Made by a program: the position numbers and the translations under genes
The notes under the pieces: model-generated
The model's input: the letters and a program-made list of their open reading frames with translations, nothing else
Database searches by the model: none
What the model was told of the DNA's origin: nothing
Shown here: in pieces, positions 16,698-24,601 of the stretch
Numbering within the stretch: the stretch's first letter is position 1
Layout: the number at the start of each line of letters is the position of its first letter
From: Mycobacterium sp. GA-1841
Lineage (GTDB): Bacteria; Actinomycetota; Actinomycetes; Mycobacteriales; Mycobacteriaceae
Length of the DNA stretch: 39,148 nucleotides
Direction of reading: 5' to 3'
Assembly (NCBI RefSeq): GCF_001954135.1
Contig: NZ_MBEQ01000011.1
Coordinates: 1-39,148, forward strand

Positions 16698-17729
16698 ATG
16701 GTGACAGCTTTGAGTAGAAGGCATTTCGGCTTCCTGACGGCGGCCGCCGCCGGGGCGGCGACCCTGGCGGCCTGTGGCGGTGCCCCGACACCGACGCCGC
16801 CGTCCGGACCGCCCGCCAAGCCGGCGCACACCATGAACCCGGTCAAGCAGATCGACGCCGGCGAGCTGAACGTGGGTTACACCGACGCCGGCCCAGCCGA
16901 CGGACAACCGGTGATCCTGTTGCACGGCTGGCCCTACGACATCCACAGTTACGCCGATGTCTCGGCACTGCTGGCCGACCGGGGCTTCCGGGTGATCGTG
17001 CCCTATCTGCGCGGGTTCGGCTCGACCCGGTTCCGGTCGGCCGACACCGTACGCAACGGTCAGCAGGCGGCACAGGCGCACGACGTGATTGCGCTGATGG
17101 ATGCCCTCGACATCCGCCAGGCCGTGCTCGGCGGATACGACTGGGGCGGGCGGACCGCCAACAACGTCGCTGCGCTGTGGCCGCAGCGGTGCGCCGGTCT
17201 GGTCGCGGTCAGCGGCTACATCACCGTCAACTTGGCCGCCAACCTCAAACCACTGCCGCCGGAGGCCGAGCTGGGTTGGTGGTACCAGTACTACTTCGCC
17301 ACCCCGCGCGGCGAACTCGGCTACCGGCAGAACACCACGGAATTCAACCGGCTGATCTGGGAGAAGGCCTCGCCGCTCTGGCATTTCGACGACGCCACCT
17401 ATGACCTGTCCGCCGCGGCGTTCGACAACCCCGACCACGTCGACATCGTGGTGCACAACTACCGGTGGCGGCTCAGCCTGGCTCCCGGTGAGCCCCGCTT
17501 CGACGCCGACGAGGCGCGGCTGGCGGCCAAACCAGCCGTCACCGTGCCCACGATCACGATCGGGTCGGACTTCGATGGCGCCGCCAAGGACGGTGCGGGC
17601 TACCGCGCGCTGTACACCGGCCCCTACGAACACCGCATCTTCGACGGCATCGGCCACAACGTGCCGCAAGAAGCACCCGAGCAGTTCGCCACCGCCGTCA
17701 CCGACGTCAGCCGGATGGGCGGGCGCTGA
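16698..17729 (+). CDS. Tat-exported lipoprotein, alpha/beta hydrolase of epoxide-hydrolase type
   Basis: A 343-residue enzyme with a combined Tat and lipoprotein signal: S-R-R-H-F-G-F at 6-12, hydrophobic run, lipobox LAAC with Cys26. After a Pro-rich linker comes an alpha/beta hydrolase. The oxyanion motif is HGWP (76-79). The nucleophile elbow is GGYDWGG, so the nucleophile is Asp148, as in epoxide hydrolases and haloalkane dehalogenases, not Ser. The late His is in GIGHNVPQE. A cap domain with several Trp/Tyr (WWYQYYF) lies between. It should act folded, on the outer face of the cytoplasmic membrane. ATG 16698 is the only start that keeps the signal. Control by the divergent LysR protein is likely. 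Confidence 0.88.
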   Translation: MVTALSRRHFGFLTAAAAGAATLAACGGAPTPTPPSGPPAKPAHTMNPVKQIDAGELNVGYTDAGPADGQPVILLHGWPYDIHSYADVSALLADRGFRVIVPYLRGFGSTRFRSADTVRNGQQAAQAHDVIALMDALDIRQAVLGGYDWGGRTANNVAALWPQRCAGLVAVSGYITVNLAANLKPLPPEAELGWWYQYYFATPRGELGYRQNTTEFNRLIWEKASPLWHFDDATYDLSAAAFDNPDHVDIVVHNYRWRLSLAPGEPRFDADEARLAAKPAVTVPTITIGSDFDGAAKDGAGYRALYTGPYEHRIFDGIGHNVPQEAPEQFATAVTDVSRMGGR

Positions 17730-17757
17730 TCTCCGGGCACGTGCTTCTGCGGCACTG

Positions 17758-17821
17758 TGACGACCGTGCAGGTTCTCGGGCTCTCCCGCGATCCTCACGC
17801 CGAAAACCTACACAGTCGTCA
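17758..17821. terminator. Imperfect hairpin between convergent genes
   Basis: TGACGAC (17758-17764) pairs with GTCGTCA (17815-17821), with inner matches CAGGTT/AACCTA and CGG/CCG. It fills the 99-base gap between two converging genes (ends 17729 and 17829). There is no T-run. It is a weak bidirectional terminator at best. Confidence 0.35.
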
Positions 17822-17828
17822 TAACAGC

Positions 17829-18290
17829 TCAGGTGGTGTACATCGACAGGTGGACGTACACCTCATCGGTCGCCCGCTCGTCGACGATGACCTCGCGGGT
17901 CACCGACTGACCCTCTTTGTTGGTGACTCGGTCCTGGGCATATAGCGGATTCGGCGCCTCGGAGAGCTCCGGCCCTCCGATCACCCGAATCGTTCGTGGG
18001 ATCTTCGAGGCCTGCGGCTGGTGGCCGAATTGGGATAGAAATCTCGGCAATTCCGCAGTGCTGGTGCGGAATGCCAAGCGGTAGCGTGTATCACGACCCG
18101 CATCGGTGTCAACGGCCAACACCTCGGCCGTCGGTGGGAGATTCACGTCGCCGAATTCTGTGGCGGTCTCAGCGGAGGCCTGCATACCTTGTCCTCTGTC
18201 CTTGGTAGCGTCGTGCGACGTTGAACACGCTGCCAACAACACGGCACCCAGCAGCCACACAACCAGCGCAATGCGTCTCTTGCCGATCAT
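17829..18290 (-). CDS. Small lipoprotein of unknown function
   Basis: A 153-residue protein that starts MIGKRRIALVVWLLGAVLLA and has a lipobox LLAAC (Cys22), so it should be lipid-anchored outside the membrane. The mature part is a short linker and a beta-rich domain (EVLAVDTDAGRDTRYRLAFR, RTIRVIGGPELSE, SVTREVIVDERATDEVYVHLS). No family is recognised. The ATG at 18290 overlaps the stop of a short upstream frame (ATGA), which suggests translational coupling. It ends facing the hydrolase gene. Confidence 0.75.
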   Translation of the reverse strand: MIGKRRIALVVWLLGAVLLAACSTSHDATKDRGQGMQASAETATEFGDVNLPPTAEVLAVDTDAGRDTRYRLAFRTSTAELPRFLSQFGHQPQASKIPRTIRVIGGPELSEAPNPLYAQDRVTNKEGQSVTREVIVDERATDEVYVHLSMYTT

Positions 18291-18412
18291 CTGGGGGCCC
18301 CGTCATAGGCCGATACCGAGGAAGCCCCGGCAATGTCGAATTCCCTTGCCACGCCTGCTGTTTGCAGGCCGGCCATATCCTCGTCTGTGATGGTGAGCGG
18401 TCCCAAGGACAC
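18287..18412 (-). CDS. Possible small ORF coupled to the lipoprotein
   Basis: A frame ends with TGA at 18289-18287, sharing ATGA with the lipoprotein start. Its last 41 codons from GTG 18412 read VSLGPLTITDEDMAGLQTAG and then VAREFDIAGASSVSAYDGAPR, a balanced composition unlike chance high-GC frames. It is open back to a TAG at 18496-18494. An ATG at 18376 with GAGG close by is an alternative. It may be a small protein or the 3' remnant of a gene cut off upstream. The rest of 18413-18538 shows nothing. Confidence 0.4.
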   Translation of the reverse strand: MSLGPLTITDEDMAGLQTAGVAREFDIAGASSVSAYDGAPR

Positions 18413-18538
18413 GCTCTCCGGCGACCGAATCGGGGAGGCTGGCAGCCGCGTCCAGAACCCCAATCCATCGACCTCCGTCCCCCGGAAGCGATCCTAACGG
18501 CTGGTCCGATCAGTACTTGGGCGCCAATATTGAATGCG

Positions 18539-19747
18539 TCACGGGTACGGACGCCCGGTCAATTCCCGGATCGTGCGGATCTCACCTTCCCGATACGGCC
18601 GGCCGTCGGCATGGAACAGGTCGTGAAACCACACCCGCGGCGGCGTCCGGTACGGCCGGTCCCAGGAATCCCACGGCAGGTACGTCTGGGTCTTGCCCGC
18701 CACCAAACCCCAGGTGTAGGCGCCGACGTTGTGCCGTTTGGCGATCGGTAGTACGCCCTCGATCGTGCTGCCCTCACCGCGCGCGAGGTACTCGGTGCAC
18801 ATGATCGGCCGTCCCATCGGTGCCAGCTCCCCGATTCGGGCCTCGAACCCGGCCGGATGGTCATAGCTGTGGAAGGTCAGCACATCGGACAGATCGAGCT
18901 GCAGCGTCGCCATCCGGCTGCGCTTGAGCGGATCGGCCCACGGCCCGTCCCACACCCCGCTGGTCAGCGGCTGGATCGGGTCGACCAGGCGGGCCCAGCC
19001 GAAGACCTGCGGCAGTAACCCTTCGACCAGCGCGATCTTGTCCTGCCGCTCCACTTCGCGATAGTTGGCGGCGGGATTGTCCGGCTCGTTCCACAGATCC
19101 CAGCCCAAGACCCGGTCGTCTTTGCGGAACTGAGTGATCACCCCGATGACGTAATCGCGCAAGGTTCGCCGGTAGCGGTGACTGTCCAGGTTCTGCGCAC
19201 CAGGGCTCTGCACCCACACCGAGTTGTGGATACCCGGGCGCGGCCGGCGCTGCCGACCCAACCGCGGGAACGGATCCCAGCAGGAGTCGAACAGCACGAA
19301 CAGCGGCCTGATGCCGTGGCTGGACGCCAGCGCGACGAATTGGGACAGCCGGTTCTGAAAACCCACGTGGTCCTGCGCCCACAGCTGGTCGTGCAGGAAG
19401 ACGCGCACCGTGTTGAGCCCGGCCAACCGGGCAATCCGCAACTCGTTGTCGATGCGCTGTGGGTCATAGGTCGCCCGTTGGAACATCTCCAGCTGGTTCA
19501 CCGCGTTGGACGGGATGAAATTGGCGCCGACCAGCCAGCCCTGCTCCCGGTACCACCGGTGCGCCCGCTCGGGCGACCAGCGGCCGGCCCGCGCCTCGGC
19601 CCGCGGTGTCCGGCTCAACGCCGCCGCCGCGGTCATGAGCAACGGAACCTTGAATGCGCTCCGGCGGGCCAATCGGCCGCCCCCGGGTTGCCGGGCGTGC
19701 TGGTCAGCGTAGCCAATCAAACTGTGTTCCTTAATGTTTCGTTTCAT
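18539..19747 (-). CDS. Tat-exported glycoside hydrolase, family 5-like
   Basis: A 402-residue (beta/alpha)8 glycosidase. The acid/base Glu is in GWDLWNEPDN (near residue 220), and the nucleophile Glu is in MCTEYLARGEG (near 319). These are the WNEP and TE(Y/F) pair of clan A enzymes such as cellulases and mannanases. An N-terminal twin-arginine signal LARRSAFKVPLLMTAAAAL (26-44) predicts folded export. GVNFIP-like entry (here VGANFIPSNAVNQ) and NTVRVFLHDQLW fit the same fold. The start is ATG at 19747 (MKRNIKEHS). A longer open frame upstream overlaps the divergent gene and is not used. The substrate could be a capsular or wall glycan. It is divergent from the molybdoenzyme, 125 bases away. 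Confidence 0.85.
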   Translation of the reverse strand: MKRNIKEHSLIGYADQHARQPGGGRLARRSAFKVPLLMTAAAALSRTPRAEARAGRWSPERAHRWYREQGWLVGANFIPSNAVNQLEMFQRATYDPQRIDNELRIARLAGLNTVRVFLHDQLWAQDHVGFQNRLSQFVALASSHGIRPLFVLFDSCWDPFPRLGRQRRPRPGIHNSVWVQSPGAQNLDSHRYRRTLRDYVIGVITQFRKDDRVLGWDLWNEPDNPAANYREVERQDKIALVEGLLPQVFGWARLVDPIQPLTSGVWDGPWADPLKRSRMATLQLDLSDVLTFHSYDHPAGFEARIGELAPMGRPIMCTEYLARGEGSTIEGVLPIAKRHNVGAYTWGLVAGKTQTYLPWDSWDRPYRTPPRVWFHDLFHADGRPYREGEIRTIRELTGRPYP

Positions 19748-19872
19748 CAACGGCCTGGTTCGCGGACCTTCGGCGTCGGCCTGCCCACCCCTCGAGGTGT
19801 ACCCGAGCCCGGCCCGGAGCGCACCATGCGGCGCCCTGGTTTGGGGCCGGTCACTTCGGGTACCTGTTCGCG

Positions 19873-22320
19873 GTGAGCGATCGTATTGCAGATCCGTGGG
19901 GCGCCCGAACCCCCTACGGCCGAGGCGAACGCTGGCCACGACGGGTGGACACCTACCTCGACGACGGCTTGTCCCCGGATCAGGTGGACCGATGGGTGCA
20001 ATCGGCGGCGGTGCTGCACTCCAACGGCGACGGCGTGGACATCGCGGTCAAAGACGGCCGCATCGTCGGCGTCCGAGGACGCGAGGTGGATAGGGTCAAC
20101 CACGGCCGAGTGGACCCCAAGGACCTGTTCGGCTGGCAGGCCAACAGCTCACCCGACCGGTTGACGACTCCGCTGATCCGCCGCGACGGCGAGCTCGTCG
20201 AGACCGATTGGGACACCGCGATGGACCGGATCGTCCAACAGAGCAAGACGCTGCTGGCCGAGCGCGGCCCGAGCTCGATCGGCTTCTACACCTCCGGCCA
20301 GCTGTTCATCGAGGAGTACTACACCCAAGGTGTCATCGCGCACGGGGCGATCGGCACCAACCACGTCGACGGGAACACCAGGCTGTGCACCGCCACGGCC
20401 GGTGAGGCCCTCAAGGAATCGTTCGGCTGCGACGGACAGCCCGGGTCCTACACCGATGTCGACCACTGCGACGCGATCGCCCTGTACGGCCACAACGTGG
20501 CCGAGACCCAGACCGTGCTGTGGATGCGCATGCTGGACCGATTGGCCGGGTCCGACCCACCCGCCGTCGTGTGCGTCGACCCTCGCCCGACGCTGGTGGC
20601 CCAGCACGCCACCGTGCATCTGGCCCCGTTGCCGGGCACCAACGTCGCGCTGATGAACGGGCTGTTGCACGAGATCCTCGCCCACGACTGGGTGGACCAC
20701 GACTACATCGACGCGCACACGGTGGGCTTTGACGAGCTGGCCAAGCGGGTCGCGGAGTTCCCGCCGGAGCGGGTGGCCGAGATCTGCCGGATCGAGCCCG
20801 CCCGGGTACGTGAGGCCGCCGAGATCCTCGGCACGGCGCCGCGGGTGCTCTCCACGGTGCTGCAGGGCTTCTATCAATCTCACCAGGCCACCGCGGCCGC
20901 CGTGCAGGTCAACAACATTCACTTGGTACGCGGTCTGCTCGGCAAGCCCGGCTGCGGCATCTTGCAGATGAACGGCCAGCCCACTGCCGAGAACACCCGC
21001 GAATGCGGCGCCGACGGTGATCTCGCCGGATTTCGCAACTGGTCCAACGACTCCCACATCGAAGAACTGGCCAACCTGTGGAATCTGGACCTGATGCAGA
21101 TCCCCCACTACGCCCCGCCCACCCATTGCATGCAGATGCTGCGCTATGCCGAAGAGGGCACGCTGCGCATGCTGTGGGTCACCGCGACCAACCCGGCGGT
21201 ATCCCTACCGGAGCTGGCGCGGATCCGGAACATCCTGTCCCAGGAACGGCTCTTCCTGGTGGTCGAGGACATCTTCCTGACCGAGACCGCTGCGCTGGCC
21301 GACGTGGTCCTGCCGGCGGCGGCGTGGGCAGAGAAAACCGGGACGTTCACCAATACCGATCGCACTGTTCATCTTTCGGACAAGGCCATCGATCCACCCG
21401 GGCAGGCCCGTCCTGATCTCGACATCTTCCTCGACTACGCCCGCCGCATGGACTTCCGCGACAAGGATGGCCACCGGCTGCCGTCGTGGGACAGCCCCGA
21501 AGAGGCCTTCGAGGCCTGGAAGCAGTGCAGTGCGGGCCGGCCGTGTGACTACACCGGCTTGACGTACGACAAGCTGCGGGGCGGCAGCGGTATCCAATGG
21601 CCGTGCAACGCCGAGAATCCCGACGGCACCGAACGCCTCTACGCCGACGGGCAGTTCTGGGCCCACCCCGACTACTGCGAGGCCTACGGCAAGGACCTCA
21701 TCACCGGGGCACCGTTGGAGCCGACCGAGTATCGCGCCATGAACCCCCACGGGCGGGCCATCATCAAGGCCGCCGAGTATGTGCCGCCGCACGAACCTCC
21801 CTCACCCGATTACCCGTACGTGCTGATCACCGGGCGCACCGTCTTTCAGTTCCACACCCGCACCAAAACCGGTCGCACACCGCAATTGGACGCCGCGGCT
21901 CCGCAGGTGTGGATCGAGATCTCCGAGGCCGACGCCCGCCGAGCCGGGATCGACGAAGGAGATTTCGTCGAGGTGCGCACCCCGCGCGGCTGCGTCATGG
22001 CCGCGGCCCGCATCACCGGCATCCGGTCCGGGGTCGTCTTCCTGCCGTTCCACTACGGGTACTGGGACACCGCCGATCTCACCTCCGGCGCGCGTCATCG
22101 CGCCGCCAACGAGCTCACCCTCACCGACTGGGACCCGGTGTCCAAGCAGCCGATCTTCAAGACCGCCGCGGCACAGGTGCGGCGCGTCGGCAGTGGCCAC
22201 GGACCCGCCCCGGCACCGACCAACACCGCATCGGCACCCGTGACCGTGACGGTGCCCGCGACCACCGGCACCGCCGCGGCCGAGGTGACCGAGGAGCGGA
22301 TCGTCGAGGGGACGCCATGA
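19873..22320 (+). CDS. Molybdopterin oxidoreductase lacking the N-terminal Fe-S cysteines
   Basis: An 815-residue molybdoenzyme of the DMSO-reductase family (assimilatory nitrate reductase/formate dehydrogenase type), cytosolic, with no Tat signal. The expected cluster segment C-x2-C-x3-C is aligned as SAAVLHSNGDG, with Ala46, His49 and Asp53 at the three cysteine places. The 4Fe-4S cluster is therefore probably absent. The likely Mo ligand is Cys172 in NTRLCTATAGEAL. The central domain (VLQGFYQS, KPGCGILQMNGQPTAENT, WVTATNPAVSLP, VLPAAAWAEKTGTFTNTDR) and the C-terminal dinucleotide-binding barrel (from about 645, LITGRTVFQFHTRTKTG) are complete. There is a Pro/Thr/Ala tail. The start is GTG at 19873. 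The stop overlaps the next gene (ATGA). Confidence 0.9.
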   Translation: MSDRIADPWGARTPYGRGERWPRRVDTYLDDGLSPDQVDRWVQSAAVLHSNGDGVDIAVKDGRIVGVRGREVDRVNHGRVDPKDLFGWQANSSPDRLTTPLIRRDGELVETDWDTAMDRIVQQSKTLLAERGPSSIGFYTSGQLFIEEYYTQGVIAHGAIGTNHVDGNTRLCTATAGEALKESFGCDGQPGSYTDVDHCDAIALYGHNVAETQTVLWMRMLDRLAGSDPPAVVCVDPRPTLVAQHATVHLAPLPGTNVALMNGLLHEILAHDWVDHDYIDAHTVGFDELAKRVAEFPPERVAEICRIEPARVREAAEILGTAPRVLSTVLQGFYQSHQATAAAVQVNNIHLVRGLLGKPGCGILQMNGQPTAENTRECGADGDLAGFRNWSNDSHIEELANLWNLDLMQIPHYAPPTHCMQMLRYAEEGTLRMLWVTATNPAVSLPELARIRNILSQERLFLVVEDIFLTETAALADVVLPAAAWAEKTGTFTNTDRTVHLSDKAIDPPGQARPDLDIFLDYARRMDFRDKDGHRLPSWDSPEEAFEAWKQCSAGRPCDYTGLTYDKLRGGSGIQWPCNAENPDGTERLYADGQFWAHPDYCEAYGKDLITGAPLEPTEYRAMNPHGRAIIKAAEYVPPHEPPSPDYPYVLITGRTVFQFHTRTKTGRTPQLDAAAPQVWIEISEADARRAGIDEGDFVEVRTPRGCVMAAARITGIRSGVVFLPFHYGYWDTADLTSGARHRAANELTLTDWDPVSKQPIFKTAAAQVRRVGSGHGPAPAPTNTASAPVTVTVPATTGTAAAEVTEERIVEGTP

Positions 22321-22799
22321 GCAAGATCACCCTGGCCCTGACCGAGTTACACCGAAGCGAGCACTCCCTGGCCCACGACCTGCGGTCCATCGCCGCGCGG
22401 CATCACAGCGACCAGGACATCTCCCACCTCGCCGATGATCTGGCCCGGTGGTCCGAGGAGCACGTGGCGCTGCTGGCCGAGCACGGCCGCCACTATGGCC
22501 TGCATCTGACCTGGCGCTCGGGTCGGATGCGCGTCACCCGCTGGATCCAGGAGCGGTTCAGCGCCGCGATGCGCCGGCGCCCCGAACCTGCACTGCTGCT
22601 GCTGGCCGACTTGCGCAAGGTCCATCGCGCCGCGGCCGGTGTGTCACTGGACTGGGAGTTGCTCGGCCAAGGCGCGCAGGCCACCAAAGACCAGGAGCTG
22701 CTCACCCTCACCGAGCGCTGCCATCCTCAGACCTTGCGTCAGATGCGGTGGGCCAACGCCATGCTCAAGGAACTCTCACCGCAGGTTCTGAGCAGCTGA
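22317..22799 (+). CDS. His/Glu-rich helical protein coupled to the molybdoenzyme
   Basis: A 160-residue, almost wholly helical protein without signal or membrane segment. The first two helices carry E10-L-H12-x2-E15-H16, H20, then E47-E48-H49 and E55-H56, a pattern like metal-binding four-helix bundles (ferritin- or hemerythrin-like), but no family signature is certain. It starts on ATGA shared with the molybdoenzyme stop, so the products are made in step and may form a complex: chaperone, redox partner or metal carrier. The C-terminal half (DWELLGQGAQATKDQELLTL, MRWANAMLKELSPQ) is helical and charged. Confidence 0.7.
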   Translation: MSKITLALTELHRSEHSLAHDLRSIAARHHSDQDISHLADDLARWSEEHVALLAEHGRHYGLHLTWRSGRMRVTRWIQERFSAAMRRRPEPALLLLADLRKVHRAAAGVSLDWELLGQGAQATKDQELLTLTERCHPQTLRQMRWANAMLKELSPQVLSS

Positions 22800-22829
22800 C
22801 CGGATACCGGCGAAGGTAGGTTGGACCCG

Positions 22830-23696
22830 GTGGATCACCCGGACGAACGCACAGTCGACGAAAGCAAGGTCGACGGCAAAGTCGATGCCAGGGCCCTGAC
22901 CGGTGTTTCCGAGACCGCCCTGCTGACCCTCAACGGTCGGGCCCACCAGGCGCGCCATACCGCGGCCATCATCGACGATCCGATGGCCATCCGATTGGCC
23001 GATGCGATCGACTTCGACTTCGATAAGTTCGGCCGACGCAAAGGCCAGGAGATGGCTTTGCGTTCGCTGGCTTTCGACCGGGCCGCCGCGAGGTATCTCA
23101 AAGATCATCCGACCGCCACGGTGGTGGCGCTGGCCGAAGGTCTGCAAACCAGTTTCTGGCGGCTGAACGCTGCCGTGCCCGATGCCCGGTTCAGGTGGCT
23201 GACGGTGGATTTCGCGCCGATCATCGCGCTTCGTGACCGGTTGCTGCCGTCCTCCGATCGCATCACCGCCCGGGCCCAGTCGGCGCTGGACTACAGCTGG
23301 ATGGACCAGGTAGACCGCTCCCAGGGCGTGTTCATCACGGCCGAGGGCCTCCTGATGTACCTGCAGCCCGAAGAAGCGATGGGTCTGATCACCGCGTGCG
23401 CCAAGCACTTTCCGGGTGGTCAGATGATCTTCGACCTGCCGCCGACGGCGGTCAAGAAGTTCGCCCCCAAAGGGGTGCGGTCGTCAAAGCACTACCGGGT
23501 GCCGCCGATGCCGTTCAGCCTGTCCCCCGCGCAACTGGCCGATCTGGCGCGCACCGTGCCGGGCATCAAGGCCGTGCACGACCTGCCGATGCCCGCCGGA
23601 CGCGGCTGGTTCTTCCGCAGGATGTTCCCCGCCTTCTGGCAGTTCAAGCCCACCAAGCAGTTTCGCGGTGCCTATACGCTGCTGGAGTTCGGCTGA
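22830..23696 (+). CDS. Class I SAM-dependent methyltransferase (LCM family)
   Basis: A 288-residue methyltransferase of the leucine-carboxyl-methyltransferase-like group common in mycobacteria. GVSETALLTLNGRAHQAR is the usual opening helix. VVALAEGLQTSFWRL replaces the more common LGxGLDTRxxR at the SAM site (G-x-x-T-x-x-x-R-L type). WLTVDFAPIIALRDRLLP gives the acidic residue after beta 2 (VD). VFITAEGLLMYLQPEEAM is the family's motif IV region. The GTG at 22830 is used, with AAGGTAGG nine bases upstream; an in-frame TTG at 22821 abuts that site. It follows the molybdoenzyme pair after 30 bases and may be in the same transcript. It ends one base from the opposing SDR stop. Confidence 0.85.
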   Translation: MDHPDERTVDESKVDGKVDARALTGVSETALLTLNGRAHQARHTAAIIDDPMAIRLADAIDFDFDKFGRRKGQEMALRSLAFDRAAARYLKDHPTATVVALAEGLQTSFWRLNAAVPDARFRWLTVDFAPIIALRDRLLPSSDRITARAQSALDYSWMDQVDRSQGVFITAEGLLMYLQPEEAMGLITACAKHFPGGQMIFDLPPTAVKKFAPKGVRSSKHYRVPPMPFSLSPAQLADLARTVPGIKAVHDLPMPAGRGWFFRRMFPAFWQFKPTKQFRGAYTLLEFG

Positions 23697-23697
23697 G

Positions 23698-24537
23698 CTA
23701 GGAGTTGGCCGACGCCAGTCGAGCCCGCTCGCGCATCGAGGCGACGACTCCGCCGTCGTTGAGGATGTCGGTGCCGGTGAGGTAGCCCGCACGGTCGCTC
23801 GCGCAGTAGGCCAGCAGATCGGCCATCTCCTCGGGCTTGCCCCAGCGCGGAACCGCGGCGTCGGCCACCATCGCCCCGGCCCCGGCCTGTTCCTCCAGCC
23901 GGCCCATCTCGGTGTCGATCGAGCCCGGGGACACCGAGACGATTCGCAGCCCGCGGCCGTTGAACCGCTCGGCCTGCGACGAGCTGTACCACTTCACGAA
24001 GGCCTTGCTGATGGCATAGGACAGACCCGAACGCATCTCCTCCGGTGCCAGTTCGCACGCCGCCAACATCTCGGTGAGGAATCGGTCCCGGTCCTGCAAC
24101 GCCAAGGGAAAGTGCTGCACCGGGATGATCTCGTCGGGCAGCAGGTGCGCCGCCATCGAAGCCACGTTGACGATCGCCGACCCCTCGCCGCCGGCGGCGA
24201 AAAACGCCTCGTTGACGAGCAGCGTGCCCAGCGCATTCGTCCGCATGACGTATTCGGCATCTCCCATGCTCGGGCTGACGCCGGCCGCATGGATGACCGC
24301 GCTCACGGTGCCCACCTCTGACGCCGTCTTCAGCAGCCGGTCGACGGCTTCGGGATCGGTGACGTCGGCGTTCACCGGCGTGGCCGCAATACCCAGCTCG
24401 CGCAACGCGGCGGCCGCGCCGTCAAGACGCTCCTGCCGCACATCGCCCAACACCACCGCCTGTTCGCGACCGACGACCTTGGCCGTCGCCAGTCCCATGC
24501 CACCGGCACCACCTGTGATCACCGTCACCCGAGTCAT
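23698..24537 (-). CDS. Short-chain dehydrogenase/reductase
   Basis: A 279-residue classical SDR. TGGAGGMG lies at 8-15, Asp at the end of beta 2 (LGDVRQER) favours NAD, and HAAG replaces NNAG. The catalytic set is S127, Y174 and K178 (VNVASMA and SYAISKAF). An insertion around 130-165 before the Tyr is longer than usual and resembles 3-alpha/3-beta-hydroxysteroid dehydrogenases. The start is ATG at 24537. There is no ribosome site, but TACGGT (24550-24545) ends seven bases before it, which fits a leaderless transcript. Its stop is one base from the methyltransferase stop. Confidence 0.88.
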   Translation of the reverse strand: MTRVTVITGGAGGMGLATAKVVGREQAVVLGDVRQERLDGAAAALRELGIAATPVNADVTDPEAVDRLLKTASEVGTVSAVIHAAGVSPSMGDAEYVMRTNALGTLLVNEAFFAAGGEGSAIVNVASMAAHLLPDEIIPVQHFPLALQDRDRFLTEMLAACELAPEEMRSGLSYAISKAFVKWYSSSQAERFNGRGLRIVSVSPGSIDTEMGRLEEQAGAGAMVADAAVPRWGKPEEMADLLAYCASDRAGYLTGTDILNDGGVVASMRERARLASANS

Positions 24538-24601
24538 GTGGGGCACCGTATCGCTGCATGATCGGCGCCATCCGGGTGGGGTGGCGCAGGGTGCTCAGCG
24601 G

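Noticed and set aside
20149..21126. 325-codon minus-strand frame inside the molybdoenzyme gene
   Set aside because: No motif or plausible composition; the plus strand encodes conserved cofactor-binding domains here.
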